The notes below the pieces were generated by a model. The model saw only the letters and a list, made by a program, of their open reading frames with translations. It was not told the DNA's origin and made no database searches. The position numbers and the translations under genes were made by a program. This document shows positions 26,576-34,759 of a stretch of DNA of 64,000 nt, in pieces. Every line of letters starts with the position of its first letter. Position 1 is the stretch's first letter. This DNA is from Paraburkholderia panacisoli (GTDB taxonomy: Bacteria; Pseudomonadota; Gammaproteobacteria; Burkholderiales; Burkholderiaceae): the NCBI RefSeq assembly GCF_008369935.1, contig NZ_VTUZ01000043.1, forward strand, positions 19,260-83,259. The letters are read 5' to 3'.

Positions 26576-27448
26576 TCAAAAAAGTAGCGTGCCGAGGTTG
26601 ACGCTTCCAGCACGGTCTCTTGTAGCGAGGACCTTTTCCGTTCCATCCTTTCTCACCCGCAGCTCGATACGCGAGGACGGCGCAATCAGCCCGGAGAATC
26701 GGAAGTCGCCGAAATGGTCGGTCCTGGTCTTGCGTTCGCTCCCATCGGAGGCGTCGCGCAGGATGACTTCGGCGCCTTCCAGATTGCGCAGTTGACCACC
26801 GCCCACGTCCTCGCAGACATTGCCTGCCACCAGGTGGCTGAGCGCATCGTCCAGATTCTTGTAGAAGACGCGCGGCTTGGTGCCGAACTCGGGGTGAATG
26901 ACGGACAGGTGCTCTTTCTCGACCATTTCCGCCAATTGGGCGTCCGCGACATTCAACGCGCGGATCGCCTTGGTGGGGCAGGCTTGCGTGCAGCGCGGCT
27001 CTTTCCAGCCGGCGTCGAGCAGGTGCGCGTCGAAGTTCCAGTTCTGCGGCACCTGTTCCTGTTCGTTCCATTCGATCATGTCGTAAGGGCATGTCCGGAC
27101 CAGATCGCGCCGGCCACGCGACTTGACCGGGTCGATCACGACGACGCCGTCCGGACGCTTGTAGATCGCGCCGTCCGAAGCCGCCTTGACGCAGGGTGCG
27201 TTGTCACAGTGATTACAGGTCTTCGGGATATAGGTGACATCGACGAGCGAGCCCTCTCCGCGAACGTGACGTTCGATCCGGATCGTTTCCAGGCCTTCCG
27301 GCGGATGGGGCGCGGAATAACCCGGAAAAGCATTGCCGGAATACTCGTCCTTGGTCGCGAGGACGCAGTTTCTGCAATTGATGCAGAGTGAAACGTCAAC
27401 GACCAGCGCCCAGCTGCTCACGCTGCTTTCTCGAGTTTTTGGTCCCAT
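26576..27448 (-). CDS. Fe-S subunit of the molybdenum enzyme, transhydroxylase beta-like
   Basis: 290 residues. Four cysteine groups typical of ferredoxin-like electron-transfer subunits are visible: CINCRNC (22-28), CNHCDNAPC, CPYD and CTQACP. The last ~70 residues (GAEVILRDASDGSERKTRTD onward) form a transthyretin/Cna-B-like beta domain, the arrangement known for the beta subunit of Pelobacter pyrogallol-phloroglucinol transhydroxylase (274 residues). No signal peptide. GGAGGTGG precedes the start, and the gene overlaps the end of the large-subunit gene by 31 bases, implying translational coupling. Confidence 0.85.
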   Translation of the reverse strand: MGPKTRESSVSSWALVVDVSLCINCRNCVLATKDEYSGNAFPGYSAPHPPEGLETIRIERHVRGEGSLVDVTYIPKTCNHCDNAPCVKAASDGAIYKRPDGVVVIDPVKSRGRRDLVRTCPYDMIEWNEQEQVPQNWNFDAHLLDAGWKEPRCTQACPTKAIRALNVADAQLAEMVEKEHLSVIHPEFGTKPRVFYKNLDDALSHLVAGNVCEDVGGGQLRNLEGAEVILRDASDGSERKTRTDHFGDFRFSGLIAPSSRIELRVRKDGTEKVLATRDRAGSVNLGTLLF

Positions 27449-30375
27449 TTTTCCACCTCCACCCAGCAAGTATTGGGCATGATTCCGTCTGCGGTCTGAC
27501 TCATTTTTCCACCCGGCGTCAGGAGATTGAGACAGCCTCCGCGATCTACCAGGCCCATCGAAGTCTCGATCAGGTCGAGCTCGGCACACGACTCGTTGCC
27601 GCGCGTCACCCCCGCCTTGACGAGCTGAGAAACGTCCACGGCACAAATGACCGACGCCTGCGCGTTGTAGACCCGAACCAGATCGCCACGTTGCAGGCCT
27701 CGAGTCTGCGCATCCTGGGCACTCAATCGCAGGACCCAGTATCGATATCCGCCTACTTCCATCCGGTGTTCGTCGATCGTGCTGATGTGACTGTTCTTTC
27801 CGTCCGCATGCGTATGGAAGCTGTAGACCGGATGATTGGTCACGAGCTGCAGCGGAAACGGTTGTTTCACGGTGCTGGCGCGGTTCATGTATCGGTTGAC
27901 GGCCGGCCTCGCGGGATCAATCTGTTCGATGCGACGCAGGCTCGACGGCACGAACTCGAATTTGCCTGACTGCGTCGGCAGCCCATCGCCGAAGCCGACC
28001 GAATACGTGGCAGGTAGCGGATTCGGTTCGGGCAAATCCTTCAGACGGCCTTCTGCAAACCAGCGCATGTCGACAGGCGGCTTGTCGTCGTCCTTTGGCG
28101 GCGGCACTACGTGATAGCCTTTTTGCAGGAACTTCTTCCAGGTGGTCTGCTTGGGCAAGTCCGTTGAATTGAACATCCGTTCGCACCAGGCCAATTCGGA
28201 GCAACCGCCTTCCGAGAACATCCCGCCGTATCCGAGTCTTGTCAGGATGTCCAGAAAGATCTGATAGTCCGACTTCGATTCGCCCAGCGGCTCGATGCAT
28301 TTGTGCTGCATGGTCACCACTCGATGATTGAGCTGGCTCTGTGCATGCTGGATGTAGCCGCCGCAGTTCGCCCATTCGGAGATGTCATCACGTTCGAGCG
28401 CGGTACACGCAGGCAGAATGAGGTCTGCGAACTGGGCCTCGTTCTCCATCCAGATCGACTGGTTAACGATAAATTCGAGCGACGGATGACGATACGCTTC
28501 AACGAGCCTGTTAGATCCCGGAGTTGTGCCGAACGATGACGAGCCGTAGCGGTACAGCATGTGGATGCGGGAATGGCCCGGCCTCGGATACGAGTATTCG
28601 GCAAATTGTCCCTCGATCGAGAAGCCGTCCCACGCGTAGCCTTGCGCGCTTCCCTCCACGATGGCTTCGGCAAGCCGTTGCCGGGGGACGGACTGCTTCA
28701 CTGGGTTGATCGTGATGATGTGAGGCATGCGGCAGTAGTTGTTGGCCGCGCTCGCCGTGTTGTTCAGATCACCCGAGATTCCGCCCTCGGCGTACCCAGG
28801 AAAGTAAAAATTGAGGTCCTGCGGTGCACCGATCTGCAAATTGCCAAAGTTGATCCCGGGTTTCCCCCAGCCCTGCATCGCCATCATCATGACGACGCTT
28901 CGCGCCCATTGAGCACCCGTCTCGGTGCGGCATGCGCCGCCAAAGCCCGCGCCCAGTCCACCGGCCGCGAGATAAGTCTTCTTTGACGCCCACAACCGCG
29001 CAAGACTGCGGACGTCCTTGGCGGGCACACCGGTTTCCGCTTCTTGCCACTCCGGCGTCTTCGGTATGCCGTCCTCTTTGCCGAGGACGTAAGCGCTCCA
29101 TTCATCGAATCCCGTCGTTTTCGATGCCACGTACTCCTTATCGTAGCTGCCGCTTACCATCCACTCGTGCATGATGGCGATCGCCAGCGCCGAGTCAGTG
29201 CCGGGTCTGATCGGCAGCCATTTCCCGCCAAGGAACTGAGCGGAGTGCGTCAGATAGGGATCGATATGCACGAACTCAATGCCGAGCTGCTTGGCCCACA
29301 GCCGGCGCTCGGTGCCTTCGAATCCGCCGTAAACACCACTGGTCGATTCGGGATCGCTCGACCAGAACACGATCACCTCGGCGTGCTGAAGGCAGTCCTC
29401 GGTCGTGCCGTAAAAGCTCGGCGTGCCCAGGCGCAGGCTGTTGCCGTAGTGATGCATGGCTCCCCAGTACCAGCCTTCCCAACTGATTGGACTCGGCTCG
29501 ACGCGGGTAAAGCCGATCAGGTTGCCGAAACGCAGCATTGCGCTCAGGTAGTAGTTGATGTTCCCCCACTGGTGATGTGCGCCCGTGACCATGGCTATGG
29601 CCCCGGGGCCGTAATCCTTCTTCATGCGGCGGATTTCTCCCGCCACGATATCGAGCGCATCGTCCCAACTGATACGTTCATATCCCGAGATCCCGCGATT
29701 CTGGGGATTGCGTTCACCGTTGGGGTCGAAGTCGACGCGCTTCATCGGATAGAGGAGGCGCTTTTCGGAGTACACCAGCGATTTGAGGGAGAGCGCGTGC
29801 GGGCTGACCGTCGCACGCCGTGCCGGCGAAAACCGGCGATCTCTCGCCGTGATACTCCAGCTCGGTCCATCGTCTTCTTGGAGATCGATGGGCGTGGTGC
29901 GGACGATCTTGCCGTTCTTGACGAAGACGAACACGGGTCCGCCATTGGTGAGGGTGACGTAGCGCGTGGTTCCGTCCTTCATTTGCATGCCCTTGCGCCA
30001 CGCAGCCGTCTTCATCGTATTGACGAGTTGGCCGAACCACACGAGCTTCTGGTCGCTTCCGCCTTGCGTGATCTTGAAGTTCTTGAGCGCATCGATCAGG
30101 AACGCATGATCGGTGTTCGGCGCGAGCATCCGGCGGGCCGTCGCCACATCCATGAAGACAAGCTCGGCGTCGGGTTTGGGATTCACCCCCCAGCTTCCCG
30201 ACACGGTGCCGTTTCGGAAATGGAGCTGCCTCGAGAGGGTGTTGTCTCTGAGCCGCAGCTGGATGACTCCGCTTCCGTTGGCGAGATGCGCGCGCATGGA
30301 CGGAAACTTGCGGGCCGCCATACGCAGGACGGTCGGCATGAGCCAGAGGATAAGTACGAGTATTTTTCGCTGCAT
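27418..30375 (-). CDS. Mo-bis-MGD oxidoreductase, transhydroxylase/acetylene-hydratase-like, with N-terminal SCP2-like domain
   Basis: 985 residues. Residues 20-125 look like an SCP2 sterol-carrier-type domain (hydrophobic helix 5-19, SGVIQLRLRD, AELVFMDVATARRML); the DMSO-reductase-family catalytic part begins near 200 (LLYPMKRVDFDPNGERNP, YERISWDDALD) and ends NTCWVEVEKWDQ. There is no CxxC Fe-S site at its start, as in pyrogallol transhydroxylase. By position Ser298 (ISWEGWYWGA) could be the Mo ligand; this is inference. No Tat signal, so cytoplasmic. GAGGTGAC stands 8 bases before the ATG at 30375. Likely non-redox hydroxyl transfer, or reductive dehydroxylation of a polyhydroxylated ring. 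Promoter E drives it. Confidence 0.83.
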   Translation of the reverse strand: MQRKILVLILWLMPTVLRMAARKFPSMRAHLANGSGVIQLRLRDNTLSRQLHFRNGTVSGSWGVNPKPDAELVFMDVATARRMLAPNTDHAFLIDALKNFKITQGGSDQKLVWFGQLVNTMKTAAWRKGMQMKDGTTRYVTLTNGGPVFVFVKNGKIVRTTPIDLQEDDGPSWSITARDRRFSPARRATVSPHALSLKSLVYSEKRLLYPMKRVDFDPNGERNPQNRGISGYERISWDDALDIVAGEIRRMKKDYGPGAIAMVTGAHHQWGNINYYLSAMLRFGNLIGFTRVEPSPISWEGWYWGAMHHYGNSLRLGTPSFYGTTEDCLQHAEVIVFWSSDPESTSGVYGGFEGTERRLWAKQLGIEFVHIDPYLTHSAQFLGGKWLPIRPGTDSALAIAIMHEWMVSGSYDKEYVASKTTGFDEWSAYVLGKEDGIPKTPEWQEAETGVPAKDVRSLARLWASKKTYLAAGGLGAGFGGACRTETGAQWARSVVMMMAMQGWGKPGINFGNLQIGAPQDLNFYFPGYAEGGISGDLNNTASAANNYCRMPHIITINPVKQSVPRQRLAEAIVEGSAQGYAWDGFSIEGQFAEYSYPRPGHSRIHMLYRYGSSSFGTTPGSNRLVEAYRHPSLEFIVNQSIWMENEAQFADLILPACTALERDDISEWANCGGYIQHAQSQLNHRVVTMQHKCIEPLGESKSDYQIFLDILTRLGYGGMFSEGGCSELAWCERMFNSTDLPKQTTWKKFLQKGYHVVPPPKDDDKPPVDMRWFAEGRLKDLPEPNPLPATYSVGFGDGLPTQSGKFEFVPSSLRRIEQIDPARPAVNRYMNRASTVKQPFPLQLVTNHPVYSFHTHADGKNSHISTIDEHRMEVGGYRYWVLRLSAQDAQTRGLQRGDLVRVYNAQASVICAVDVSQLVKAGVTRGNESCAELDLIETSMGLVDRGGCLNLLTPGGKMSQTADGIMPNTCWVEVEKWDQKLEKAA

Positions 30376-30734
30376 GAGAATGTCACCTCGGAGCAGAACT
30401 GCGCTTTGAATGGACACGACGAGTGTCGGTCAGGCATCGGCCGACCAGCCTGCTACCGGTGCCGGCCCGAGGCGTCGTTTCCGATAGGTAAAGATTTGCT
30501 TGCGCGAATAGGCGTAGGCGGATCACGAAGTCCACGCCTGTTTCAGGCGGCCGTGACATCGCGCGGTCTTTCGGTTCGCGGCTATGCCGTGAGAAATTGG
30601 CGATCTTTCTCATTTATAGATCCACCTGTGTCTCCATGTTTCCGGAACGATCCGCGGCGTAGGTCCAGTCTGTTCCGAATTCCGCCTCGATGAGTGGATT
30701 TCGCGGAGCGGCGCGACGCAGCGGTCGATTGCGT
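30376..30734 (-). other. long leader of the molybdenum-enzyme operon
   Basis: About 420 bases separate promoter E from the start at 30375. No gene is supported here on either strand. Confidence 0.4.
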
Positions 30735-30776
30735 TGTATGATCTTACCTGCAGCGGATCATCTGTATAGCAATGAT
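30735..30776 (+). promoter_or_regulatory. TTGTATGAT element upstream of MarR paralogue 3
   Basis: TTGTATGATCTT followed by GCGGATCATCT, matching the element before paralogue 2. It lies inside the region transcribed leftward from promoter E, so the two divergent promoters overlap. Confidence 0.45.
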
Positions 30777-30801
30777 ACCACTGAAAATAAACCTATATCG
30801 A

Positions 30802-30830
30802 ACGATATTATTTGGTATAAATAAAGTCAA
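30802..30830 (-). promoter_or_regulatory. family promoter E
   Basis: Minus strand: TTGACT (30825-30830), 17-base spacer with ATACCAAATAA, TATCGT (30802-30807), then TCGATATAGG. It reads toward the molybdenum-enzyme operon. Confidence 0.65.
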
Positions 30831-30921
30831 GGGTTCCTATGATGGGGTTACCCTGAGTTCCGTCTGTCTGTTCGCGGCCCGGAAATCTGCCCCGTTTGCC
30901 CATACATAAAGGAATGAGGAA

Positions 30922-31461
30922 ATGCCCAAGTCGACTCCCGGCGTCACCAGGACAACTTTGGATCGCGAGCCGCCAGGCGAGGCAGCCGCGAAGCTGTCGC
31001 CCGAACTATTTGATGAGCGTGGCCGAACTGTGCCGTGGATGGCCAAGACCGTGCGTCGCCTCTATGATGCACAGGGCCAGAAAATTCTCGATCGGGAAAA
31101 CCTCGCCATTGCGTATTGGTATTACCTCCGCGTACTGGCCGAGCGCGGCGAGTTGAATCAGCTCGAATTAAGTAAGCGAGTGGGGATTGCCTCGACGACC
31201 GCAGTGCCGGCACTCGACAACCTGGAAAAGCGCGGGCTGGTCCAACGGATTCGAGATCCTAAAGACCGAAGAAAGTATTACGTCAGTCTTAAGGAAGAGG
31301 GCAGGCGTCTGGTCGACGAAATGCTGCCGCAGCTCGTGGACATGTTCTCGGCCTCGCTCGACGGAATTTCTCCGCGGGACATGCAGGTGTTCTGGAAGGT
31401 CGCGCACCAGATTGAAAAGAATCTGATTCAAATGTCCAAGGACGATGCGACCTTGGACTGA
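30922..31461 (+). CDS. MarR-family regulator, paralogue 3 of 3
   Basis: 179 residues: RTVPWMAKTVRRLYDAQGQ, QLELSKRVGIASTTAVPALD, wing RIRDPKDRRKYYVSL, then the dimerising helix VFWKVAHQIEKNLIQM. It is nearest to the gene at 15438. GAATGAGGAA precedes the start. Divergent from the molybdenum-enzyme operon, it is placed to control promoter E, whose spacer lies about 100 bases upstream of its start. Confidence 0.9.
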   Translation: MPKSTPGVTRTTLDREPPGEAAAKLSPELFDERGRTVPWMAKTVRRLYDAQGQKILDRENLAIAYWYYLRVLAERGELNQLELSKRVGIASTTAVPALDNLEKRGLVQRIRDPKDRRKYYVSLKEEGRRLVDEMLPQLVDMFSASLDGISPRDMQVFWKVAHQIEKNLIQMSKDDATLD

Positions 31462-31560
31462 CTGAGGGCTTCGAGCGGATAATTGCGTATGCGACATGGG
31501 GGCGCGATTGCCGTGACGGGAGGGTGTTCAGAAGTAGTGTCTGGTCCCGGAATGGCCTTC

Positions 31561-31743
31561 TTACCGATCATCCCGAAGCAGCGGCGCCAAATCTTCGGTC
31601 TCGGCCGGGAAGGCTGCATTCCGGCACACGTCCAGAGCGCCGAATACAGCAGCCCCTGCGATCAGCGGCCCGGCAATGCCACCCAGCCGGCCGATGCCTC
31701 GCGCCCAGCCCACGCCGCTCGAGCGCGGACTGCTGCTGGCTCC
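31561..31743 (-). pseudogene. C-terminal remnant of an MFS transporter
   Basis: Minus strand reads SSGVGWARGIGRLGGIAGPL, then IAGAAVFGALD and a stop. This is the RxxGxGWxxGxGRxGxxxGP signature of a late helix in aromatic-acid MFS symporters. Nothing upstream belongs to it, so only ~60 residues remain. Confidence 0.55.
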
Positions 31744-31801
31744 TTGTTTTGTACTGTGGCAACGTCAGGAACTGGCGAGCACGGGCGCGGATTCAGGCGT
31801 G

Positions 31802-32788
31802 TCACCCCGTATGGACGAACGCGTCGCTGAAGAAGTTGTCTTCGGGTAAGCCGGCCTTCACGAAGGTGCCGCGCGCGGCGCTCGTCATCGAGGGGTTGCC
31901 GCATGCGTACACCTCATATTCCGCGAGCGAGGCGAAGTCTTCGAGCACGGCCTCGTGCACGAAGCCGTGCCGGCCCGTCCACGCCTCGTCGGCTTCGGAC
32001 AGTACCGGCACGAACTTCACGCGGCCACTGTCGTGCCATTTCTGCGCGAGTGCCGTGAGATAAAGGTCTTCCGCGCGGCGTGCGCCCCAGTACAGATGCA
32101 GCGGTCGTTCGAGCCTGCGCTTGATGGCGTCCTCAACGATCGACTTCACCGGCGCGAACCCCGTGCCTGTTGCAAGCAACACGGCGGGCCTGTCCGATCC
32201 TTCGCGCAGCGTGAACTCTCCGAACGGGAGCTCAATGCGTAGCTTATCGCCCTTCGCGATGCGGCCCAGCATGCCTTCGGAGAACCGGCCTCCGGGCACG
32301 TGGCGCACGTGCAGCTGCACGCTGTCGTTTTCGTGCGGCGCATTCGCCATCGAATAGTTCCGCCGCGTGCCGTCCTCCAGCTCGATCTGCAGATACTGGC
32401 CGGCACGAAACTTCGCGCGCACGCCCGCGGGCAGCCGCAACTGCAGGATGCTGACGTCGGCGGCCGGCTGTGTGATGCGGTAGACGGAGGCGTCGAGCGT
32501 CCTGCGCGCGACGGGGTCGCGCCTCTCGATGCGACGCGGCGCGATCGTCAGGTCCGTGTCGGGGCGCAGGCAGCACAGCAGCGCGCGCTCGGCCGGCGCC
32601 ACCACTGTGCCCTGGACCGGCGAGCGCCCCTCGCCCGCCACGAGGTGTCCTTCGCAGGACGCGCAGACGCCCTTGCGGCACGAGTACGGCACCGCATAGC
32701 CGGCGCGTTCGGCCGCGTCGAGCACGGTTTCACCGGGCGCACACGGGAACGTTATGTCGCTGTCAGCGACGGAAATACGAGTATCCAA
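31802..32788 (-). CDS. ring-hydroxylating dioxygenase reductase (ferredoxin-FAD-NAD, BenC/AntC type)
   Basis: 328 residues. An N-terminal plant-type ferredoxin (Cys37, Cys42, Cys45 and Cys72/73: YSCRKGVCASC ... LLCC) is followed by an FAD domain with RNYSMAN and an NAD domain with LATGTGFAPV. This order is that of benzoate and anthranilate dioxygenase reductases, making a two-component system with the alpha and beta subunits upstream. A TTG at 32788 is chosen: GGAG lies 8 bases before it, and no ATG is available. It lies 104 bases downstream of the beta gene. Confidence 0.87.
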   Translation of the reverse strand: MDTRISVADSDITFPCAPGETVLDAAERAGYAVPYSCRKGVCASCEGHLVAGEGRSPVQGTVVAPAERALLCCLRPDTDLTIAPRRIERRDPVARRTLDASVYRITQPAADVSILQLRLPAGVRAKFRAGQYLQIELEDGTRRNYSMANAPHENDSVQLHVRHVPGGRFSEGMLGRIAKGDKLRIELPFGEFTLREGSDRPAVLLATGTGFAPVKSIVEDAIKRRLERPLHLYWGARRAEDLYLTALAQKWHDSGRVKFVPVLSEADEAWTGRHGFVHEAVLEDFASLAEYEVYACGNPSMTSAARGTFVKAGLPEDNFFSDAFVHTG

Positions 32789-32892
32789 GATATGAACTCC
32801 ATGCGTTGTCAGCCGGTATCGGGCCAAGTTCGGGTCGGTTCAGCCGGCGGGAGCCGGCATCGTACGCGCCCCGTCGGGCAGGCTCGCGGGCG

Positions 32893-33363
32893 TCATAGTG
32901 GCAACGCGAGCAGCGTCTCGATACGCGAGCTATCGCACACGACGACGCGCTCGCGTAACCGCACGCCCGCCTCGTCGCGCACGTACACGTCGCAATAGCG
33001 GCCGGTCGCGAACAGGTCGGTGGTCCCGTCGCGCATGATGCGCGTGACCATGAACGAGGTTTCGCTGCGCGCCTCGGCGCCGTCGTCGCTAATCACGTAC
33101 GGCTGCCCGAGCAGATGGCGGTAGGCGTGCCGTTCATAGATATTGGCGTCGCGCAGCGACGCGACCCGGTCGACCAGCATGCCGTGCGAGGCCAGGTAGA
33201 TCATGCTGCCCAGAAGGCCGCGGCGATGGTTGTCTGCGGTCGTAACCCTGTATACGCACGACGCGGTGAAGAACCCGGGCCACTGCGCGAGGTCGCCGTC
33301 GTCGATGCAGCGCACGTATTCGGCCTGCGTGCGGGCGATCAGTTGATGGATGTCCTGCGTCAT
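32893..33363 (-). CDS. ring-hydroxylating dioxygenase beta subunit
   Basis: 156 residues of the NTF2-like beta-subunit fold: IDDGDLAQWPGFF, YRVTTADNHRRG, YERHAYRHLLG and a C-terminal RERVVVCDSSRIETLL. Beta subunits stabilise the alpha3beta3 oxygenase and lack metal. The ATG at 33363 lies two bases after the alpha stop, so translation is coupled. Length is normal for the family. Confidence 0.87.
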   Translation of the reverse strand: MTQDIHQLIARTQAEYVRCIDDGDLAQWPGFFTASCVYRVTTADNHRRGLLGSMIYLASHGMLVDRVASLRDANIYERHAYRHLLGQPYVISDDGAEARSETSFMVTRIMRDGTTDLFATGRYCDVYVRDEAGVRLRERVVVCDSSRIETLLALPL

Positions 33364-33365
33364 CG

Positions 33366-34637
33366 TCAATATCCCATTGCGTTACGGTAGGCCTTCCAGA
33401 AGCCGCGAATCGAGGCTTCCGTCACGCGACTCGAGCTGCTGCTCGTGCCGTCGCCACCCATCTCGATCACCGAACGTGCGTCGCTTGCCCCGTCGATGCC
33501 GCGCTGCACGAAGCCGCCCACGCAGCCGTCTTCCATCGAGACGTAGCCGGCCGGGCCCACGAGATTCGACTGGCGCAGACGCATTTCCCGCAACGCGGGC
33601 GTATCGTCCTCGAAGCCGAGATAGATCCAGTTCAGTTCGGTCTGGCGCGCGCCGCGTGGCAGGATCTGACGCACCGCGATGGCGTTCTGGATCTGCTGCA
33701 GCACGAAGCCCGGAAACACTGAAAGAATCTGCAGCGTGATGCCGTCGCCGAACTCGTCGGTGCCCGCGAGCACCGAGGTGTCTTCGAGGCGGTGGCCGCT
33801 CTCCGAGCGGATCTTCTGGCCCGCGTAGTCGTTCGTGGCCGCCTGCGTCGCCGCTTCAGCCGCGTGATCGACTGCTGAATAGCTGACGTGATGCCCGCCG
33901 CTGGGGTCGACGATGATGCCGCCGCGCTGCGACAGCTTGTTCAACTGGAAGGTTGTGAAGAACAGATGCAGGATGCTCGCATGATAGGAGTCCTTGACGT
34001 TTTCGAAATAGAGCTTCCAGTTGTTCGGCAGCATCTGCGTGAAGCGGCCGAGCACGACGGGCGTGCGGTTTTCGAGCACGCGCGCGATGCGTTCGACGAT
34101 CTCCTCGCCGAGGTATTCGTCAAGCGGCGGCACGTCATCAGAGAAGCTGCCGAACACGAGACCGTGCAACGTCGCCACGCGCAGCTTGCGCAAGCCGTGA
34201 TCGCCGAGGCAGAAGTCTTCCTTCATGCCGCCTTGGCCGTTGAAGCCGTCCCGGAACGCGACGCCGAGCAGATCGCCCTGCAGGCTGTAGGTCCAGGCAT
34301 GGTAGACGCAGCTGAAGTCCTTCGCGTTGCCCCCGTCCTCCAGGCAAACCATCGCGCCGCGATGCGCGCAGCGGTTTTCGAATGCATACAGATCGCCGTC
34401 CTTGTCGCGCGTGACCACCACGGGAGCATCGCCGACGAACGTGCTGCGGAAGTCGCCCGGATTCGGCACCTCGGCTTCGAGGCACAGATAACTCCAGTTC
34501 GGACCACGAAAGATTGCTTCCTGCTCGTCCGCATAGACTTCGTCACTCTGGAACAGCGCATAGGGCACGCGCGTGACGCCCTCGGCGGGCCACTCGATGC
34601 TGGCGCGGCGCGCCGGCTGGATGGGGATGATTTTCAA
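33366..34637 (-). CDS. ring-hydroxylating dioxygenase alpha subunit, anthranilate/halobenzoate-dioxygenase-like
   Basis: 423 residues. Rieske ligands Cys90/His92 and Cys110/His113 (CAHRGA ... CVYHAW); mononuclear iron from Asp216-x2-His219-x4-His224 (KDSYHASILH). The opening EWPAEGVTRVPYALF and YLCLEAEVPNPGDFR resemble large subunits of anthranilate and ortho-halobenzoate 1,2-dioxygenases, so an ortho-substituted benzoate is the best guess; this is from family memory. TTG at 34637 with GGAG 8 bases upstream is preferred; an ATG at 34739 would lie inside the divergent operator. Under the control of the divergent IclR gene. Confidence 0.87.
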   Translation of the reverse strand: MKIIPIQPARRASIEWPAEGVTRVPYALFQSDEVYADEQEAIFRGPNWSYLCLEAEVPNPGDFRSTFVGDAPVVVTRDKDGDLYAFENRCAHRGAMVCLEDGGNAKDFSCVYHAWTYSLQGDLLGVAFRDGFNGQGGMKEDFCLGDHGLRKLRVATLHGLVFGSFSDDVPPLDEYLGEEIVERIARVLENRTPVVLGRFTQMLPNNWKLYFENVKDSYHASILHLFFTTFQLNKLSQRGGIIVDPSGGHHVSYSAVDHAAEAATQAATNDYAGQKIRSESGHRLEDTSVLAGTDEFGDGITLQILSVFPGFVLQQIQNAIAVRQILPRGARQTELNWIYLGFEDDTPALREMRLRQSNLVGPAGYVSMEDGCVGGFVQRGIDGASDARSVIEMGGDGTSSSSSRVTEASIRGFWKAYRNAMGY

Positions 34638-34701
34638 GTTGCTGACTCCGTAGCTGGCGTTGACTGAACGCAGATTGCCGGGGACCGCGGCGGAACTGCC
34701 G

Positions 34702-34750
34702 TTGACAGCTCCGTCCGAGTGTGTTCGAATATCGTACATTGTTCGATATT
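34702..34750 (+). promoter_or_regulatory. IclR promoter and operator
   Basis: TTGACA (34702-34707), 17 bases, TCGAAT (34725-34730). The dyad AATATCG (34728-34734)/CGATATT (34744-34750) with a 9-base spacer overlaps and follows the -10. Probable autoregulatory site that also faces the divergent dioxygenase operon. Confidence 0.55.
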
Positions 34751-34759
34751 GGAACCAAT

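Noticed and set aside
29044..30693. 549-residue plus-strand open frame
   Set aside because: Antisense to the molybdenum enzyme, whose motifs are continuous on the other strand.
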